From: Paraescarpia echinospica
Taxonomy: Eukaryota > Annelida > Polychaeta > Sabellida > Siboglinidae
Assembly (NCBI GenBank): GCA_020002185.1
Contig: CM034544.1
Coordinates: 2,583,338 to 2,647,337 of the forward strand
Length of the DNA stretch: 64,000 nucleotides
Direction: 5' to 3'
In this document: positions 11,001 through 21,599 of the stretch, in pieces
Numbering within the stretch: the first letter of the stretch is position 1
Layout of the letters: each line of letters opens with the position of its first letter
Translations under genes and position numbers: made by a program
Notes under the pieces: model-generated
Told to the model about the DNA's origin: nothing
Databases searched by the model: none
Seen by the model: only the letters and a program-made list of their open reading frames with translations

Positions 11001-14000
11001 TATCCTTAAACTAAGCATGCCATTAATCGATATGTCTGACATGAACTCCCGCCCATCATTTTGCAGATTGCGTCACATTACGATGATCATGTGACACTTC
11101 TGCAGCGCGTGTCGCATGTTTCATAGTTATGTGGCAAGTTTCGTGATTGGTAATGGTAACAACTGTTAGAAATATGGCTGCTGAAAATAATTATTATGAG
11201 ATGGCATGTATGATAAGATATCATTATTATGTTATTTGTTCAGACGAGTCCATTATATACGGGCTTGCTGTCAACCCAAAAGAAAACACTCTCTACTTCA
11301 CAAACAACGATCGCAAGACGATTGAAGTGACACGTTTGAACGGAAGTGAAAGGGCAGTACTCATCACCTGTTCTGGTAACCCTAGAGGTTTGGTTATCGA
11401 TCTGAAAAACAGGTAAAACATATCCTGCAAATTTACAACTTCATTTCTAAATTTTATTTCTAAAGTTGTGTCCTATAAGTAGTATGTAAAGTATACACTA
11501 CACATAAAATGTGTGTGAAGAGGTCATCAGACCGGATTGTTCAAATCCTAATTTTGGTTATGTATTTCACAGTCAATTTACCATATTCTTGTATCATTTC
11601 ATACGCTTCAGCCAGTTACCGCTAGATGGCGACACGGCAGTGCTTCGGCGTAGTTTTGCTACGGGTGTGCCAGCAGGCCGCAGCCTGAGTGGCTCATCAG
11701 GATATCAACAACTGCGATGTCATTTACACCGGAGAACAAACCGTGGCGTAGGACCCGAAATAAAAAAAACAATTAAGACCAGCTGACCATACATTAGAAG
11801 CAACACAACAAATTAGAACAAAAATATATACATAAATGAACTATGACTGACAGGATCGCGTAGTAGAGGACGCTCACGTGACAGCACAGCGCAACTATCG
11901 TGTCGCCATCAAGCGGTAGACATATCAAGACATTTGTTTCAATATTTGTTTTTTAATTTATTTGTTTCAATTACTTACTTACTTACTTACTTATCCTCTT
12001 CGTGCCGTGTGGCATATAAGGCTCGCACGAGATCTCGCCAGAACCCTCTGTCTTGGGCTTTCCTTGCTGCCGTGCCCCTGGTCAGCCCGGCAGTCCTTGG
12101 TTCTTCTTCAATAGTTCGTCGCCAAGTTGTTTTCCATCTGCCTCTTTTCCTATTTCCTTCTGGCGTCTTTATACTTTCATTATCTTCCTTAGGCAGGTGT
12201 TGTGGAAGCTAGAGAGTCTGTTGGTGTCTTGCTGTGTCATGCGCCAGCACTCTGAGCTATACAGGAGCAAAAAGAGGACATTGCTCCTGTAGATTCTTAG
12301 TTTCGTTTTTCTGGAGTATACTGAGCATTTCCATAGCCGTTGTAGAATTGCAAATGCTGACCTGGCTTTTCCCAATCGTGTTTTGATGTCTTCTACTGCA
12401 CCTCCTTAGAGACGGATGATGCTGCTAGGTAGGTGAACTTGTTCACATGTTCGAGTGCATGATTGTTAATCATGATATATTGTTGTGTCAGGTTGCTTTT
12501 GTACTTGATCGCGAGCCGGAGAAAGCAAAGCAAGATCATCTGCATAGATTTGATCTTCAAGTGAAGAGAACAGGTTCCATATGATGCCAGTCCGCTATTG
12601 GTTGATCATGTTTTTGTAGTCCAATCGATGGCTAGGGTGAAAAGAAACAAAGACACGACACACTCTCGCCGGACACCGGATTTCACAGTGAATTTTGTTT
12701 TTGAGTTTCCGACACTGCAGGAGAAATTCCTGTAGAAGATCTGTATGAGTGTAGAAGATCTGGATGAGTGTAGAAGATCTGGATGAGTGTAGAAGATCTG
12801 GATGAGTGTAGAAGATCTGGATGAGTGTAGAAGATATGGATGAGTGTAGAAGATCTGGATGAGTGTAGAAGATCTGGATGAGTGTAGAAGATCTGGATGA
12901 GTGTAGAAGATCTGGATGAGTGTAGAAGATCTGGATGAGTGTAGAAGATCTGGATGAGTGTAGAAGATCTGGATGAGTGTAGAAGATCTGGATGAGTGTA
13001 GAAGATCTGGATGAGTGTTGTCACCAGCTTTTCTGGAATTCCGTAGTGCCTCAGGATTTTCCAAAGGCTCTCCCTGTGCACACCGTCGAATGCTTTTTCA
13101 AAATCTACAAAATTGACATATATTTTTCTCTGCCATTCGTTGCATTGTTCTAGCATGTTCCGCAAAGTGAAGATGTGTTCGGTTGTTCCTCTCCCTTTTC
13201 TGAGGCCTGCTTGTTCTGGACAGAGAAGCTTGTCTACTGTTGTTTTCATTCGTGTCATGGTGATCTTGGAGAACATTTTGCTTGGTATGTCGAATAGATT
13301 AATTTCCCTCCGATTGCTGCCGTCTGCTAAGTTTCCCTTCTGCACGTAATGCATCTGTTCCTGGAGCCTCGTTGTTCCCCAGTGTGGCTATTGCAGCGTT
13401 AATATCAGCCTTCGTTGGTGGGGTCACTTCTAATTGCAGGTCTCTTTCTGCAGGCTGGATGTCTGCTGGGTGCTGTGGGTCTGTTCTGTTAAGTATTTCA
13501 TTAAAGTATTCTATCCATCTTCTTTCTTGTTCCTATTCATTTGTCAGCAGCCGTCCATCTTTGTCCATGACAGGGAGGTTGACCTTGTAGTTGGTGTTTC
13601 CATAAATCTGTTTAGTTACCTTGTACACAGTGCTCATCTCATGCCTGGAAGCGGCTGTTTCAGCTTTGTTTGCAAGGTCTTCTAAATGCTTTCTTTTGTT
13701 ACTTCTAGCTGACTTCTTGACAAGTTTGTTCAACTCACTGTATTGAATTCGCAATCTTTCTTTCCGCCTTTCAGATTTGGTTTGTCCAATTATGATTTTC
13801 AGTTGCTTTCTCTCTTGTATGCGCTCCCATGTTTCCGCACTAATCCGCTCTTTGTGCTGTCGGGTTTTAGTGCCAAGTGTCTCTTTGCTGGTTTGATAGT
13901 ATGCTTTCTTGATGATTTCCCACTTCTCTTGTACTTGATCAGATGCATCTGTTTCTTCTTCCAACACTTCAAATCTGCTTTGTAGCTTAAAAGTGAAAGT

Positions 14001-17000
14001 ATTATCTAGCAAGTGTACATTAAATCGTTCTTGGCCTGTCTGTTTACAGAAGCCTGTTTTTTTCTTCTGAGCTTCAGCTTGACTGTTGGCTGAAGTAGAT
14101 GATGATCACTGCCAACATCGGCGCCTCTTCTAACACAGAAATCGTCGCCATTTTGCTGTTAACCATAATGTGGTCGATTTTGTTTTGGTCCCGTGCATTT
14201 GGGGAAATCCAGGTCAGTTTGTGGATGTCTTTGTGTGAGAACAGGGTTCCTCCAATCATCATATTGTTCAAGCCACAAAAGTCGCATAGCATCTCACCAT
14301 TCTCATTCATTGTACCACATTTTTGACTGCCCATGGTTCGTTCTCTTCAAAATTGTAAGATCCAACCTTTGTGTTGAGGTCGCCCATGATGATCAAAACG
14401 TCATGTGCAGGCACTCTCTCCTTCTCGGCTTGCAGCATGCTATAGAAGGCCTATTTGTCATCCAGTTCTGCATAATCGGTTGGCGAGTAACACTGAATGA
14501 TTGTAAGTTTGCTGTGCTTGCTAAAGAACCTGGCTCTCTGTAGTCTAGCACTGACTGGTTTCCATTCGATCAATGTCTTTTCCATTCCTTTCTTGAGTAT
14601 TAGCGCCACTTCTGCAATATGGCGGTTATCGTCTCTGCCAGAGAACAAGATTGTCTCTCCTGTCGGAGTGATATGTCTCCCAAGACTTGTCCATTTGGCC
14701 TCACTGATTCCAAGGATGTGTAACTTTTATGATTTCATCTCATTAATAATGTGTGCTGTTTTTGCAGTGTCAACCATTGTCCTGACATTCCTGGTCCCAA
14801 TCTGGAGTTTGGTTTTTGCATCCAGTAGGCTTGTCTTCGCGCTACTAGCTTCCTTGCGGCTTTCATTAGCTTCCGTCATACCGGCTTGGTGCCTCAATCC
14901 TCCTTGGTGGCTGGGATCTGTTGATTTTCTTTTACGAGTTTCTGTAACAAGCTGTTTTTTACGAGATAGGGTTGTTAATCCTACGCTCAACCCCCAACCT
15001 GGAGGGCCAGGAGATCGATTTTAGTTTAACCTCTACCCGTTAGCCAATCCGGTATGGGTGACCCTACCAGGAGTACAATTAAGACTCCCACCGGCGTAGC
15101 TACTCCACCACGACAAAGTAACGATCTCGTAGTAGGGGATTTCTTTCAATATTTGTTTCCAATGATGATGATCATCATCATTGTGCAGCCGTTGTGTTTC
15201 CACACCTTTATTTCTTTTCACATTAATTCTTACCAATTTAGTTGTTTTATAAAAGTTGCCTGTGGATTTATTTGTTTAGATATTATTTTAATATTAACAC
15301 TTCTTTTCCCTTTTCTTGATAACATAAATTCGGATAAATGTAGGTATTTTGAAAAGCTGTCTTCGTTTGTTTTACCGAGTTAACTCTTGATAGAGTATCA
15401 ATACAATGTTGTCTGAATTCATGTATACATGTGTGTGTTTGTGTGTGCGTGCGTGTGTTTGTTTGTGTGTGTGTGTGCGCGCGCGCGAGCGCGGGCGCGT
15501 GTGTGTAATTTTGGATTAACACAAATGCACACACATGTGTACATGTATATGTGTGTATATGAGTAAGTCTGTAGTTGGTACATTACGAGCTCTGCGTGAA
15601 ATCATATGAAATTTTCCTAACAGTGTGTAAAATATCCTTTGCTAGGTTGCTGTTTTATCCGACATATGCTGCAACTAGCATCTACAAAGCCAATCTGGAC
15701 GGAAGTGAAAACACAAAGATTGTGTCAACGGCTCTGGCTGACCCATTCGGAATAGACTTCGACTACAGCACCAGCACGATGTGTTATGCTGGGAACAGTA
15801 GGTGCCTCCGAATTACTTCTTAGAAACCATCGCGATTCGCATAACGGTAGTAATTAAATATTAAAGTGTAATATATTCATAACACGCGCACAACACTAAA
15901 AGTATGGTTTTGTATGTTGCAACATTAAATACGTGTTTAATACTAACACGTGTATCAACTACGTCACTGGTTGGTGATGCAACTGTCAAGTGATACAATG
16001 ACATTCTCTATGAGTTTAAAATATATTGAGATATTTTGTTAACAAACGATGCTCATTAATCTCAGTGTCTTGTCTAACTGATCACTTGAAGTTCCTGAAT
16101 ATTAGATGTTTATAATGCAGCTGGACGCAAAATTCATTGTTTCGACAAGAACTCAGGCATCGATACAGAAATCTACACCACATTTGGCCCTCCCTTGGGG
16201 GTAGCAATGAGAAATGGTGTTGTTTTCTACACACAGTACCAACACGAAGATAAGTAATACAATTTGCTACTCTTTTAATCGTTCAAGAGAAAGTAATAGA
16301 TAGAGAATTTGTAAAAACCAAATTGAACAATAAAAAACACGAAGTAATGTTACTAAATGAACAGGGTAGATTTTATATAAGACCGTACAGGGCGTATTCT
16401 GTCTCAGTGAACTATACATGAATAGAATATATAATATACTGACTGTGCAAATGCTAGCATTTTGATTGTTGTTAAAAATAGAATTGGAAAAAATGCCTCA
16501 GAAGAGAGGGTTTCACATAGATAGATGACATTTGATTTTCTGTAACTTTTCTGTAACAATTCTGTGTGCACTTCCCATCTGGGGTATATGTTTGTTATTA
16601 CTGGTCGTATCACATTGAATGCCCTCCGCCAGAAATACACAGCCTGTCAATGATAAACAATGGCTGCTTGCTTATCAATGGATAACGAAGCTGCGCACGG
16701 GACGATCGACAGCAAACATATACATGTATCGAATGTCGCTGTTAAGACATTATAACTGCCATAACCCCTGGAGTGTAGGCTGTAAAACTGGACACTGATA
16801 ATCGCAATTGGACGCCTGAAGACAGGTCGTCTGCAGTTGCAGGTTTTGGTGAACTTCAGTGGGGTGCAACTAGAGGTTTTGGTGAACCTCAGTGGGGAGA
16901 AGTTTTCGGTGACCGTCATGATGATTGCTACAGGCCGAGGTTTTCTGCTAGTCTCAAGCGGGTGCTGTTGGATATGTTCTGCGAGTCTCAAGAGGGTGCT

Positions 17001-17711
17001 GTTGGATATGTTCTGCGAGTCTCAATTGGGTACTGTTGGTTATGTTCTGCGAGTCTCAATGGGGTGCTGTTGGATATGTTCTGCGAGTCTCAAGGGGGTG
17101 CTGCTGTATATGTTCTGCGAGTCTCAATAGGGTGCTGTTGGATATGTTCTGCGAGTCTCAATGGGGTGCTGTTGGATATGTTCTGCGAGTCTCAGGGGGA
17201 TGCTGTTGGATATGTTCTGTGAGTCTCAAGGGGTGCTGTTGGATATGTTCTGCGAGTCTCAGGGGGATGCTGTTGGATATGTTCTGTGAGTCTCAAGGGG
17301 GTGTTGTTGGATATGTTCTGTGAGTCTCAGGGGGATGCTGTTGGATATGTTCTGTGAGTCTCAAGGGGGTGCTGTTGGATATGTTCTGTGAGGCTGAAGG
17401 AGGAGCTGTTGGAGGTGTTGTGTATTTCTCAAGTTAAAGAGGAGCTGGTAGAGAGTTTTGTGAGCTATTGGAGAGTTTTGTTTACATGATTTTGAAACTG
17501 AACAATTGGCAGATGTACCTAATGTGCGCATACTTTGTTATCCGACATGTTGTTGTAATCCGACTGATGCCAGCTAATTAGTTATTGTCTTTCAGTGTTA
17601 TTTTAGTTAACACGAAAGGAGGAGACACCACTGCTGTAGACCTGGGTAGTTACGGTAGTTACAACAACCACATTGGGGACATCTTAATACTTCAAGATGA
17701 CGTCGACAGCG
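4955..17711 (+). CDS. YWTD beta-propeller protein (LDL receptor-related type), seven exons
   Basis: The spliced exons are 4,955-5,069, 7,013-7,189, 10,572-10,688, 11,244-11,412, 15,646-15,797, 16,121-16,253 and 17,596-17,711. Every junction has AG acceptors, GT donors and matching phases (1,1,1,2,1,2). The product starts with a signal peptide, followed by six segments that each look like one blade of an LDLR class B (YWTD) propeller: FVFWSD...IKSATLDG, LYFTNND...IEVTRLNG, IYKANLDGS. In LDLR/LRP/nidogen proteins this fold is extracellular and binds ligands or other domains. An EGF-like module usually follows; none was found before the 18-kb repeat arrays, so the gene may continue or end beyond what I can recognise. 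Motifs are degenerate (FWSD, YFTN instead of YWTD). Introns hold several transposons and minisatellites. Confidence 0.85.
5391..5466. repeat. 38-bp tandem duplication
   Basis: Two adjacent copies of a 38-base unit beginning AGCGGCTTAATATTGTGCCG lie in intron 1 of the YWTD gene. Confidence 0.9.
5960..6745. repeat. 22-bp minisatellite in intron 1
   Basis: About 35 copies of a unit based on CATTGGTGGTCAGTGACATA, with variants (ATTAGTGG, a GTACACGT insertion). ORFs across it are artefacts. Confidence 0.95.
6764..6860. repeat. Interspersed repeat copy (shared with window start)
   Basis: Matches bases 14-100 in the same orientation, including GTGCCAGGGGAA and a CCTGTC(G/A)(T/C)GGA motif. It lies immediately after the 22-bp minisatellite. 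Confidence 0.6.
7013..7189 (+). CDS. YWTD gene exon 2: first propeller blade
   Basis: The acceptor TTCTCTTTTACAG is followed by VLYSRVELRNMRTL, resembling the first strand of LRP propellers. The donor GTAAGT (7,190) lies at the first of three tandem 43-bp copies of the exon end. 177 bases, phase 1 in and out. Confidence 0.75.
7162..7290 (+). repeat. 43-bp triplication spanning the exon 2 donor
   Basis: CTACCAAC(A/C)GAAT begins at 7,162, 7,205 and 7,248. Each unit contains the last codons of exon 2 and a donor-like AAGTAAGT (third copy AAGTAAAT). The first donor (7,190) keeps the phase. Later ones would add 43 or 86 bases and bring in TGA/TAA codons. Confidence 0.9.
8468..9330 (-). pseudogene. 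Decayed LINE reverse transcriptase fragment
   Basis: Minus-strand pieces in shifting frames show reverse-transcriptase motifs. AFDTTRRDKLLDVLQTFIGE (about 9,020-8,960) resembles the region around catalytic block A, VLSPVFFTVYLEAALRDL resembles block B, and EYADDTDFVTSSR is the catalytic YADD block. A C-terminal tail, GRPRTTLPTALGVDL and DREQWRKL, ends near 8,480. Frameshifts separate the pieces, so it is dead. It sits antisense in intron 2 of the YWTD gene. The non-LTR clade cannot be settled from this alone. Confidence 0.75.
9724..10258. repeat. ~144-bp tandem repeat, 3.6 copies
   Basis: ATAATGGAC starts copies at 9,724, 9,875, 10,019 and 10,163 (spacing 151, 144, 144). The first unit carries 7 extra bases (AACACGG). 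Each unit holds CAGCACCTACCAACCTGTGG. Intron 2, no coding role seen. Confidence 0.9.
10572..10688 (+). CDS. YWTD gene exon 3
   Basis: The acceptor TGTTTGTAG and donor GTAAGT (10,689) bound 117 bases. They encode AVAIDELHGFVFWSDGKW and then IKSATLDGFNRTDII, the clearest YWTD repeat in the gene (FWSD in place of YWTD, followed by I..A.LDG). Confidence 0.85.
10795..10840. repeat. (TG)n/(GC)n microsatellite
   Basis: A TGTG run passing into GCGCGC just inside intron 3. Comparable TG/GC tracts occur at 7,910-7,990 and 15,425-15,510. Confidence 0.85.
11244..11412 (+). CDS. YWTD gene exon 4
   Basis: The acceptor TTATTTGTTCAG leads to DESIIYGLAVNPKENTLYFT and then a blade with IEVTRLNGSERAVLI and NPRGLVIDLKNR. 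Phase 1 in, phase 2 out, donor GTAAAA at 11,413. Confidence 0.85.
11617..11918. mobile_element. MITE with ~20-bp inverted ends, TA-flanked
   Basis: The left end is TACCGCTAGATGGCGACACG (11,617-11,636). The right end (11,899-11,918) is its reverse complement with one mismatch. Both outer ends carry TA, the target duplicated by Tc1/mariner-type transposases. The body is non-coding, about 0.3 kb. It lies in intron 4. Confidence 0.7.
12606..13354 (-). pseudogene. LINE reverse transcriptase with in-frame minisatellite
   Basis: RT blocks CPEQAGLRKGRGTTEHIFTL, VNFVDFEKAFDGVHRESLWK and the following HYGIPEKLV are intact. A 20-bp tandem repeat (12,734-13,019) then interrupts the domain, and RT resumes with SKTKFTVKSGVRRECVVSL. 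Frames shift before and after the expansion. It cannot make a functional polymerase. Confidence 0.85.
12734..13019 (-). repeat. 20-bp minisatellite inside LINE RT
   Basis: About 14 copies of GTAGAAGATCTGGATGAGTG, with one GATATGGA variant. Three units make 60 bases, so the translation repeats every 20 codons and stays open. Confidence 0.95.
13533..14012 (-). pseudogene. LINE linker between endonuclease and RT
   Basis: A 159-residue open, Lys/Glu/Arg-rich segment (for example ETWERIQERKQLK) lies in the position of the EN-RT linker, followed by VMDKDGRLLTNE, a typical lead into the RT domain. Confidence 0.7.
14074..14990 (-). pseudogene. LINE endonuclease domain, broken
   Basis: Three overlapping minus-strand frames together cover an endonuclease of the AP type used by LINEs to nick target DNA. 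Visible blocks are LQIGTRNVRTMVDTAKTA, ILKKGMEKTLIEWKPVSARL, LTIIQCYSPTDYAEL, FSHKDIHKLTWISPNARDQ and NKIDHIMVN. Changes of frame between blocks show at least two indels. Confidence 0.8.
15646..15797 (+). CDS. YWTD gene exon 5
   Basis: The acceptor CTTTGCTAG opens LLFYPTYAATSIYKANLDGS followed by DPFGIDFDYSTSTMCYAG, matching the IxRAxLDGS...P.GLAIDY pattern of YWTD blades. Phase 2 in, phase 1 out, donor GTAGGT at 15,798. Confidence 0.85.
16121..16253 (+). CDS. YWTD gene exon 6
   Basis: The acceptor TATAATGCAG leads to TGRKIHCFDKNSGID followed by GVAMRNGVVFYTQY, a blade with FYTQ at the YWTD position. Phase 1 in, phase 2 out, donor GTAATA at 16,254. Confidence 0.8.
16962..17400. repeat. ~37-bp minisatellite in intron 6
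   Basis: About 12 copies of a unit around GCTGTTGGATATGTTCTGCG AGTCTCAAGGGGGT, varying in the G-run. It is open in several frames but is not a gene. Confidence 0.92.
17596..17711 (+). CDS. YWTD gene exon 7: last recognised blade
   Basis: The acceptor TGTCTTTCAG leads to NVILVNTKGGDTTAVDLG and then DILILQDDVDSG, like the closing blade of a six-blade propeller. The donor GTAAGT at 17,712 (phase 1) shows that the transcript continues, but no following exon was recognised. Confidence 0.75.
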
Positions 17712-18299
17712 GTAAGTTGAAGTATACCGATTCTGTTTTATGACAAACATTCCAGGTCTCTAGCAGGTATCGGTTCCTCAGACTTTCTCGTCAATGCATT
17801 GTAGGTATAAATAAAACTTGAGGAACGTGTCCTTCGTTGGATATAAGTCGTAATTCTATAATAATGTTGCACAAATATTCAATGTGTTCACTTGTACGTC
17901 GGTTTCATTGTCCGTATCGAATTAAGACATTTAGAGAATGCCTCATCGACTACAAGAAACACATACTTTGTCCATGATGTAGAATGACAACTATTTTTTG
18001 GGTACTCTGATATAGTGTTACACAAAAGCCTATATATTAACCTTGTTAATATGTTGGTCCCTCCAGCAAGTATATAACCATGTCTCATTTGTTACACTCT
18101 CACGAGAACGGCGTCAGATTCACGACTATGCAACTCAAGCATGTGACAAATTATGATCAAGCCATAATTTTAAATGGCTGATCACGTACAGTGCACAAGC
18201 ACAACGTTATAAGTTATAGTATGTGTGCTCTGTATAGCAGGATACATGCGTACTTTGATTGTATACGTGTACTGTGTTCTGTATTGAATGTAGCTAGCC

Positions 18300-18543
<244 letters not shown>

Positions 18544-18566
18544 TGTTTGTGTGGTACTCTGACAAA

Positions 18567-20790
18567 TTGAAATAGATGCTCCTGTACTTTGCACTAAATG
18601 TTCAAAGTTTTTACTTCTATATATGTTCAATGTACTCTCTCAAATTGAACTACATCTTCGTGTACTTTGCACTAAATGTTCAAAGTTTTTACTTCTATAT
18701 ATGTTCAATGTACTCTCTCAAATTGAACTACATCTCCGTGTACTTTGCACTAAATGTTCAAAGTTTTTACTTCTATATATGTTCAATGTACTCTCTCAAA
18801 TTGAACTACATCTTCGTGTACTTTGTACTAAATGTTCAAAGTTTTTACTTCTATATATGTTCAATGTACTCTCTCAAACTGAACTACATCTCCCTGTACT
18901 TTGCACTAAATGTTCAAAGTTTTCACTCCTATATATGTTCAATGTACTCTCTCAAATTATACTACATCTCCGTGTACTTTGCACTAAATGTTCAAAGTTT
19001 TTACTCCTATATATGTTCAATGTACTCTCTTAAATTGAATTACATCTTCGTGTTCTTTGCACTAATTGTTCACAGTTTTTACTTCTATATATGTTCAATG
19101 TACTTTCTCAAATTGAACTACATCTTCGTGTACTTTGTACTAAATGTTCAAAGTTTTCACTTCTATATATGTTCAATGTACTCTCTCAAATTGAATTACA
19201 TCTCCCTGTACTTTGCACTAAATGTTCAAAGTTTCTACTCCTATATATGTTCAATGCACTCTCTCAAATTGTACTACATCTCCGTGTACTTTGCACTAAA
19301 TGTTCAAAGTTTTTACTTCTATATATGTTCAATGTACTTTCTCAAACTGAACTACATCTTCGTGTACTTTGCACTAAATGTGCAAAGTTTTTACTTCTAT
19401 ATATGTTCAATGTACTCTCTCAAATTGAACTACATCTTCGTATACTTTGCACTAAATGTTCAAAGTTTTACTTCTATATATGTTCAATGTACTCTCTCAA
19501 ACTGAACTACATCTTCGTGTACTTTGCACTAAATGTTCAAAGTTTTTACTTCTATATATGTTCAATGTACTCTCTCAAATTGAACTACATCTTCGTATAC
19601 TTTGCACTAAATGTTCAAAGTTTTACTTCTATATATGTTCAATGTACTCTCTCAAATTGAACTACATCTTCGTGTACTTTGCACTAACACTTCACTGTCT
19701 TCAGTTGAATATACCATCAATGTACTTTCACAGCTTTACATCCTCGTGTTCTTTGTATTGACTTTTAAAGTGTTTCACTTGTGTGTGTGTGTGTGTGTGT
19801 GTGTGTGAGTGTGTGCGTGTGTGTGTATGTATGTATGTGAGGTATCAATACACTCTATCAAATTGAAGTAGATAGTCCTGTTTATTTCACTAAATGTTCA
19901 ACATTTTCATTTCTATATATGTTCAATGTACTCTTTCATATTGAAATAGACATTCCTGTACATTGCACTAAATGTTCACTATTTTCACTTCTATACATGT
20001 TCAATGTACTCTCTCAAATTGAAATAGGTACTCCTGTACAATGCACTAAATGTTCAACGTTTTCACTTCTATATATGTTCAATGTATTCGCTCTTATTAA
20101 AATAGACATTCCTGTACATTGCACTAAATGTTCACTATTTTCACTTCTATACGTATCCAATGTTCTCTCTGAAATTGAAATAGGTACTCCTGTACAATGC
20201 ACTAAATGATCAACGTTTTCACTTCTATATATGTTCAATGTATTCGCTCATATTCAAATAAACTCTTCTGTACATTGCACTAAATGTTCACTATTTTAAC
20301 TTCTGTACATATTCAATGTTCTCTCTCAAATTGAAATAGATGCTCGTGTATATTGCACTAAATGATCAAAGTTTTTACTTCTATATACGTTCAATGTACT
20401 CTCTCAAACTGAACTACATCTTCGTATACTTTGCACTAAATGTTCACAGTTTTTACTTCTATATATGTTCAAAGTACTCTCTCAAATTGAACTACATCTC
20501 CGTGTACTTTGCACTAAATGTTCAAAGTTTTTACTTCTACATATGTTCAATGTACTCTCCCAAATTGAACTACATCTTCGTGTACTTTGCACTAAATGTT
20601 TACTATTTTTACTTCTATACATGTTCAATGTACTCTCTCAAATTGAAATCGGTATTCCTCTACATTGCACTAAATGTTCAACGTTTTCACTTCTATATAT
20701 GGTCAATGTACTCTCTCATTTTGAAATAGATACCCCTATACGTTGCACTAAATGTTCAACGTTTTCACTTCTATATATGTTCAATGTATA
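18567..20790. repeat. 78-bp minisatellite array
   Basis: A unit of 78 bp containing TTGCACTAAATGTTCAAAG, CTTCTATATATGTTCAATG and CTCTCAAATTGAA. Near-identical copies run to about 19,690. A CT/TG-rich break follows (19,700-19,850), then more diverged copies. Because 78 is 26 codons, a 309-codon frame stays open (18,576-19,505), but no initiation context or non-repeat sequence supports a protein. Confidence 0.95.
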
Positions 20791-20989
20791 CGGTCAGTGT
20801 TATGTAGGTGTTCTTTTTCTTTCCACGTATATTTCAATGTTTACACTTGTGTTTATGTTCGATGTATTATCTCAAATCGAAATATATACTTCTGTACATT
20901 GCACTAAATATTCAACATTTTAACTATGATATATGTTCAATATAGTCTCTCAAATTTAATTAGATGGCGGTGTATTTTGCTCGTTAACT

Positions 20990-21410
20990 CCAATGTTGAA
21001 CACACGATCATTAACTGTTCAATGTTTTACTTGTATATGTGTTCAATTTTCACTCTTTTATCTAGATATTCGTGTTCTTTCCATTTACACTTCAATGTTT
21101 CCACTTTTATATGTGTTCAATTTTCACTCTAAGCTTTATCTAGATGTTCGTGTTCTTTCCATTTACACTTCAATGTTTCCACTTTTATATGTGTTCAATT
21201 TTCACTCTAAGCTTTATCTAGATGTTCGTGTTCTTTCCACTTACACTTCAATGTTTCCACTTTTATATGTGTTCAATTTTCACTCTAAGCTTTATCTAGA
21301 TGTTCGTGTTCTTTCCACTTACACTTCAATGTTTCCTCTTTTATATGTGTTCAATGTAGTCTATAAATATTATACATGGTCCGTGTTCAGTGTCAACGTT
21401 ATTTAGGTGC
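20990..21410. repeat. Diverged 78-bp repeat subfamily
   Basis: Four copies of a unit with GATGTTCGTGTTCTTTCCA and CTTTTATATGTGTTCAATTT, similar in length and motif order to the preceding array. Confidence 0.85.
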
Positions 21411-21542
21411 ACAAGTACATTCAATGTTTTCATTAGCAGGAATATATGTCGTATAATCCTACGATATCGACACCTTTTTCACTATCATATTCCAGTTTAC
21501 AAACACGTCACAGGTTGAAATTTTATGTGTGTGTTCAATGTA

Positions 21543-21598
21543 TTATATATATATATATATATATATATAGCTGTATATATATATATATATATATATAA
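21543..21598. repeat. (TA)n inverted pair around AGCTG
   Basis: Two TA runs separated by AGCTG; could form a cruciform. Confidence 0.85.
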
Positions 21599-21599
21599 A

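Larger units (their letters stand above)
11952..15143 (-). mobile_element. Near full-length LINE (RTE-like size, EN + RT), antisense in intron 4
   Basis: About 3.2 kb between two copies of TTTCAATATTTGTTT (11,937-11,951 and 15,144-15,158), read as a 15-bp target-site duplication. The 3' end (minus strand) has an (AAGT)n tail at 11,972-11,992. From 5' to 3' the minus strand encodes an apurinic-type endonuclease (IGTRNVRTM near 14,800; LTIIQCYSPTD; IDHIMVNSK near 14,180), a basic linker, and a reverse transcriptase (VNFVDFEKAFDGVHRESLW near 13,100; VRRECVVSLFLFTLAIDW; LLYSSECWRMTQ near 12,260). Several frames are shifted and the RT holds a minisatellite expansion, so it is inactive. Tail, size and domain set suggest RTE-like. 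Confidence 0.85.

Noticed and set aside
18576..19505. 309-codon plus-strand ORF rich in Tyr/Phe/Cys
   Set aside because: It is a translation of the 78-bp minisatellite (26-codon period), with no non-repeat sequence.
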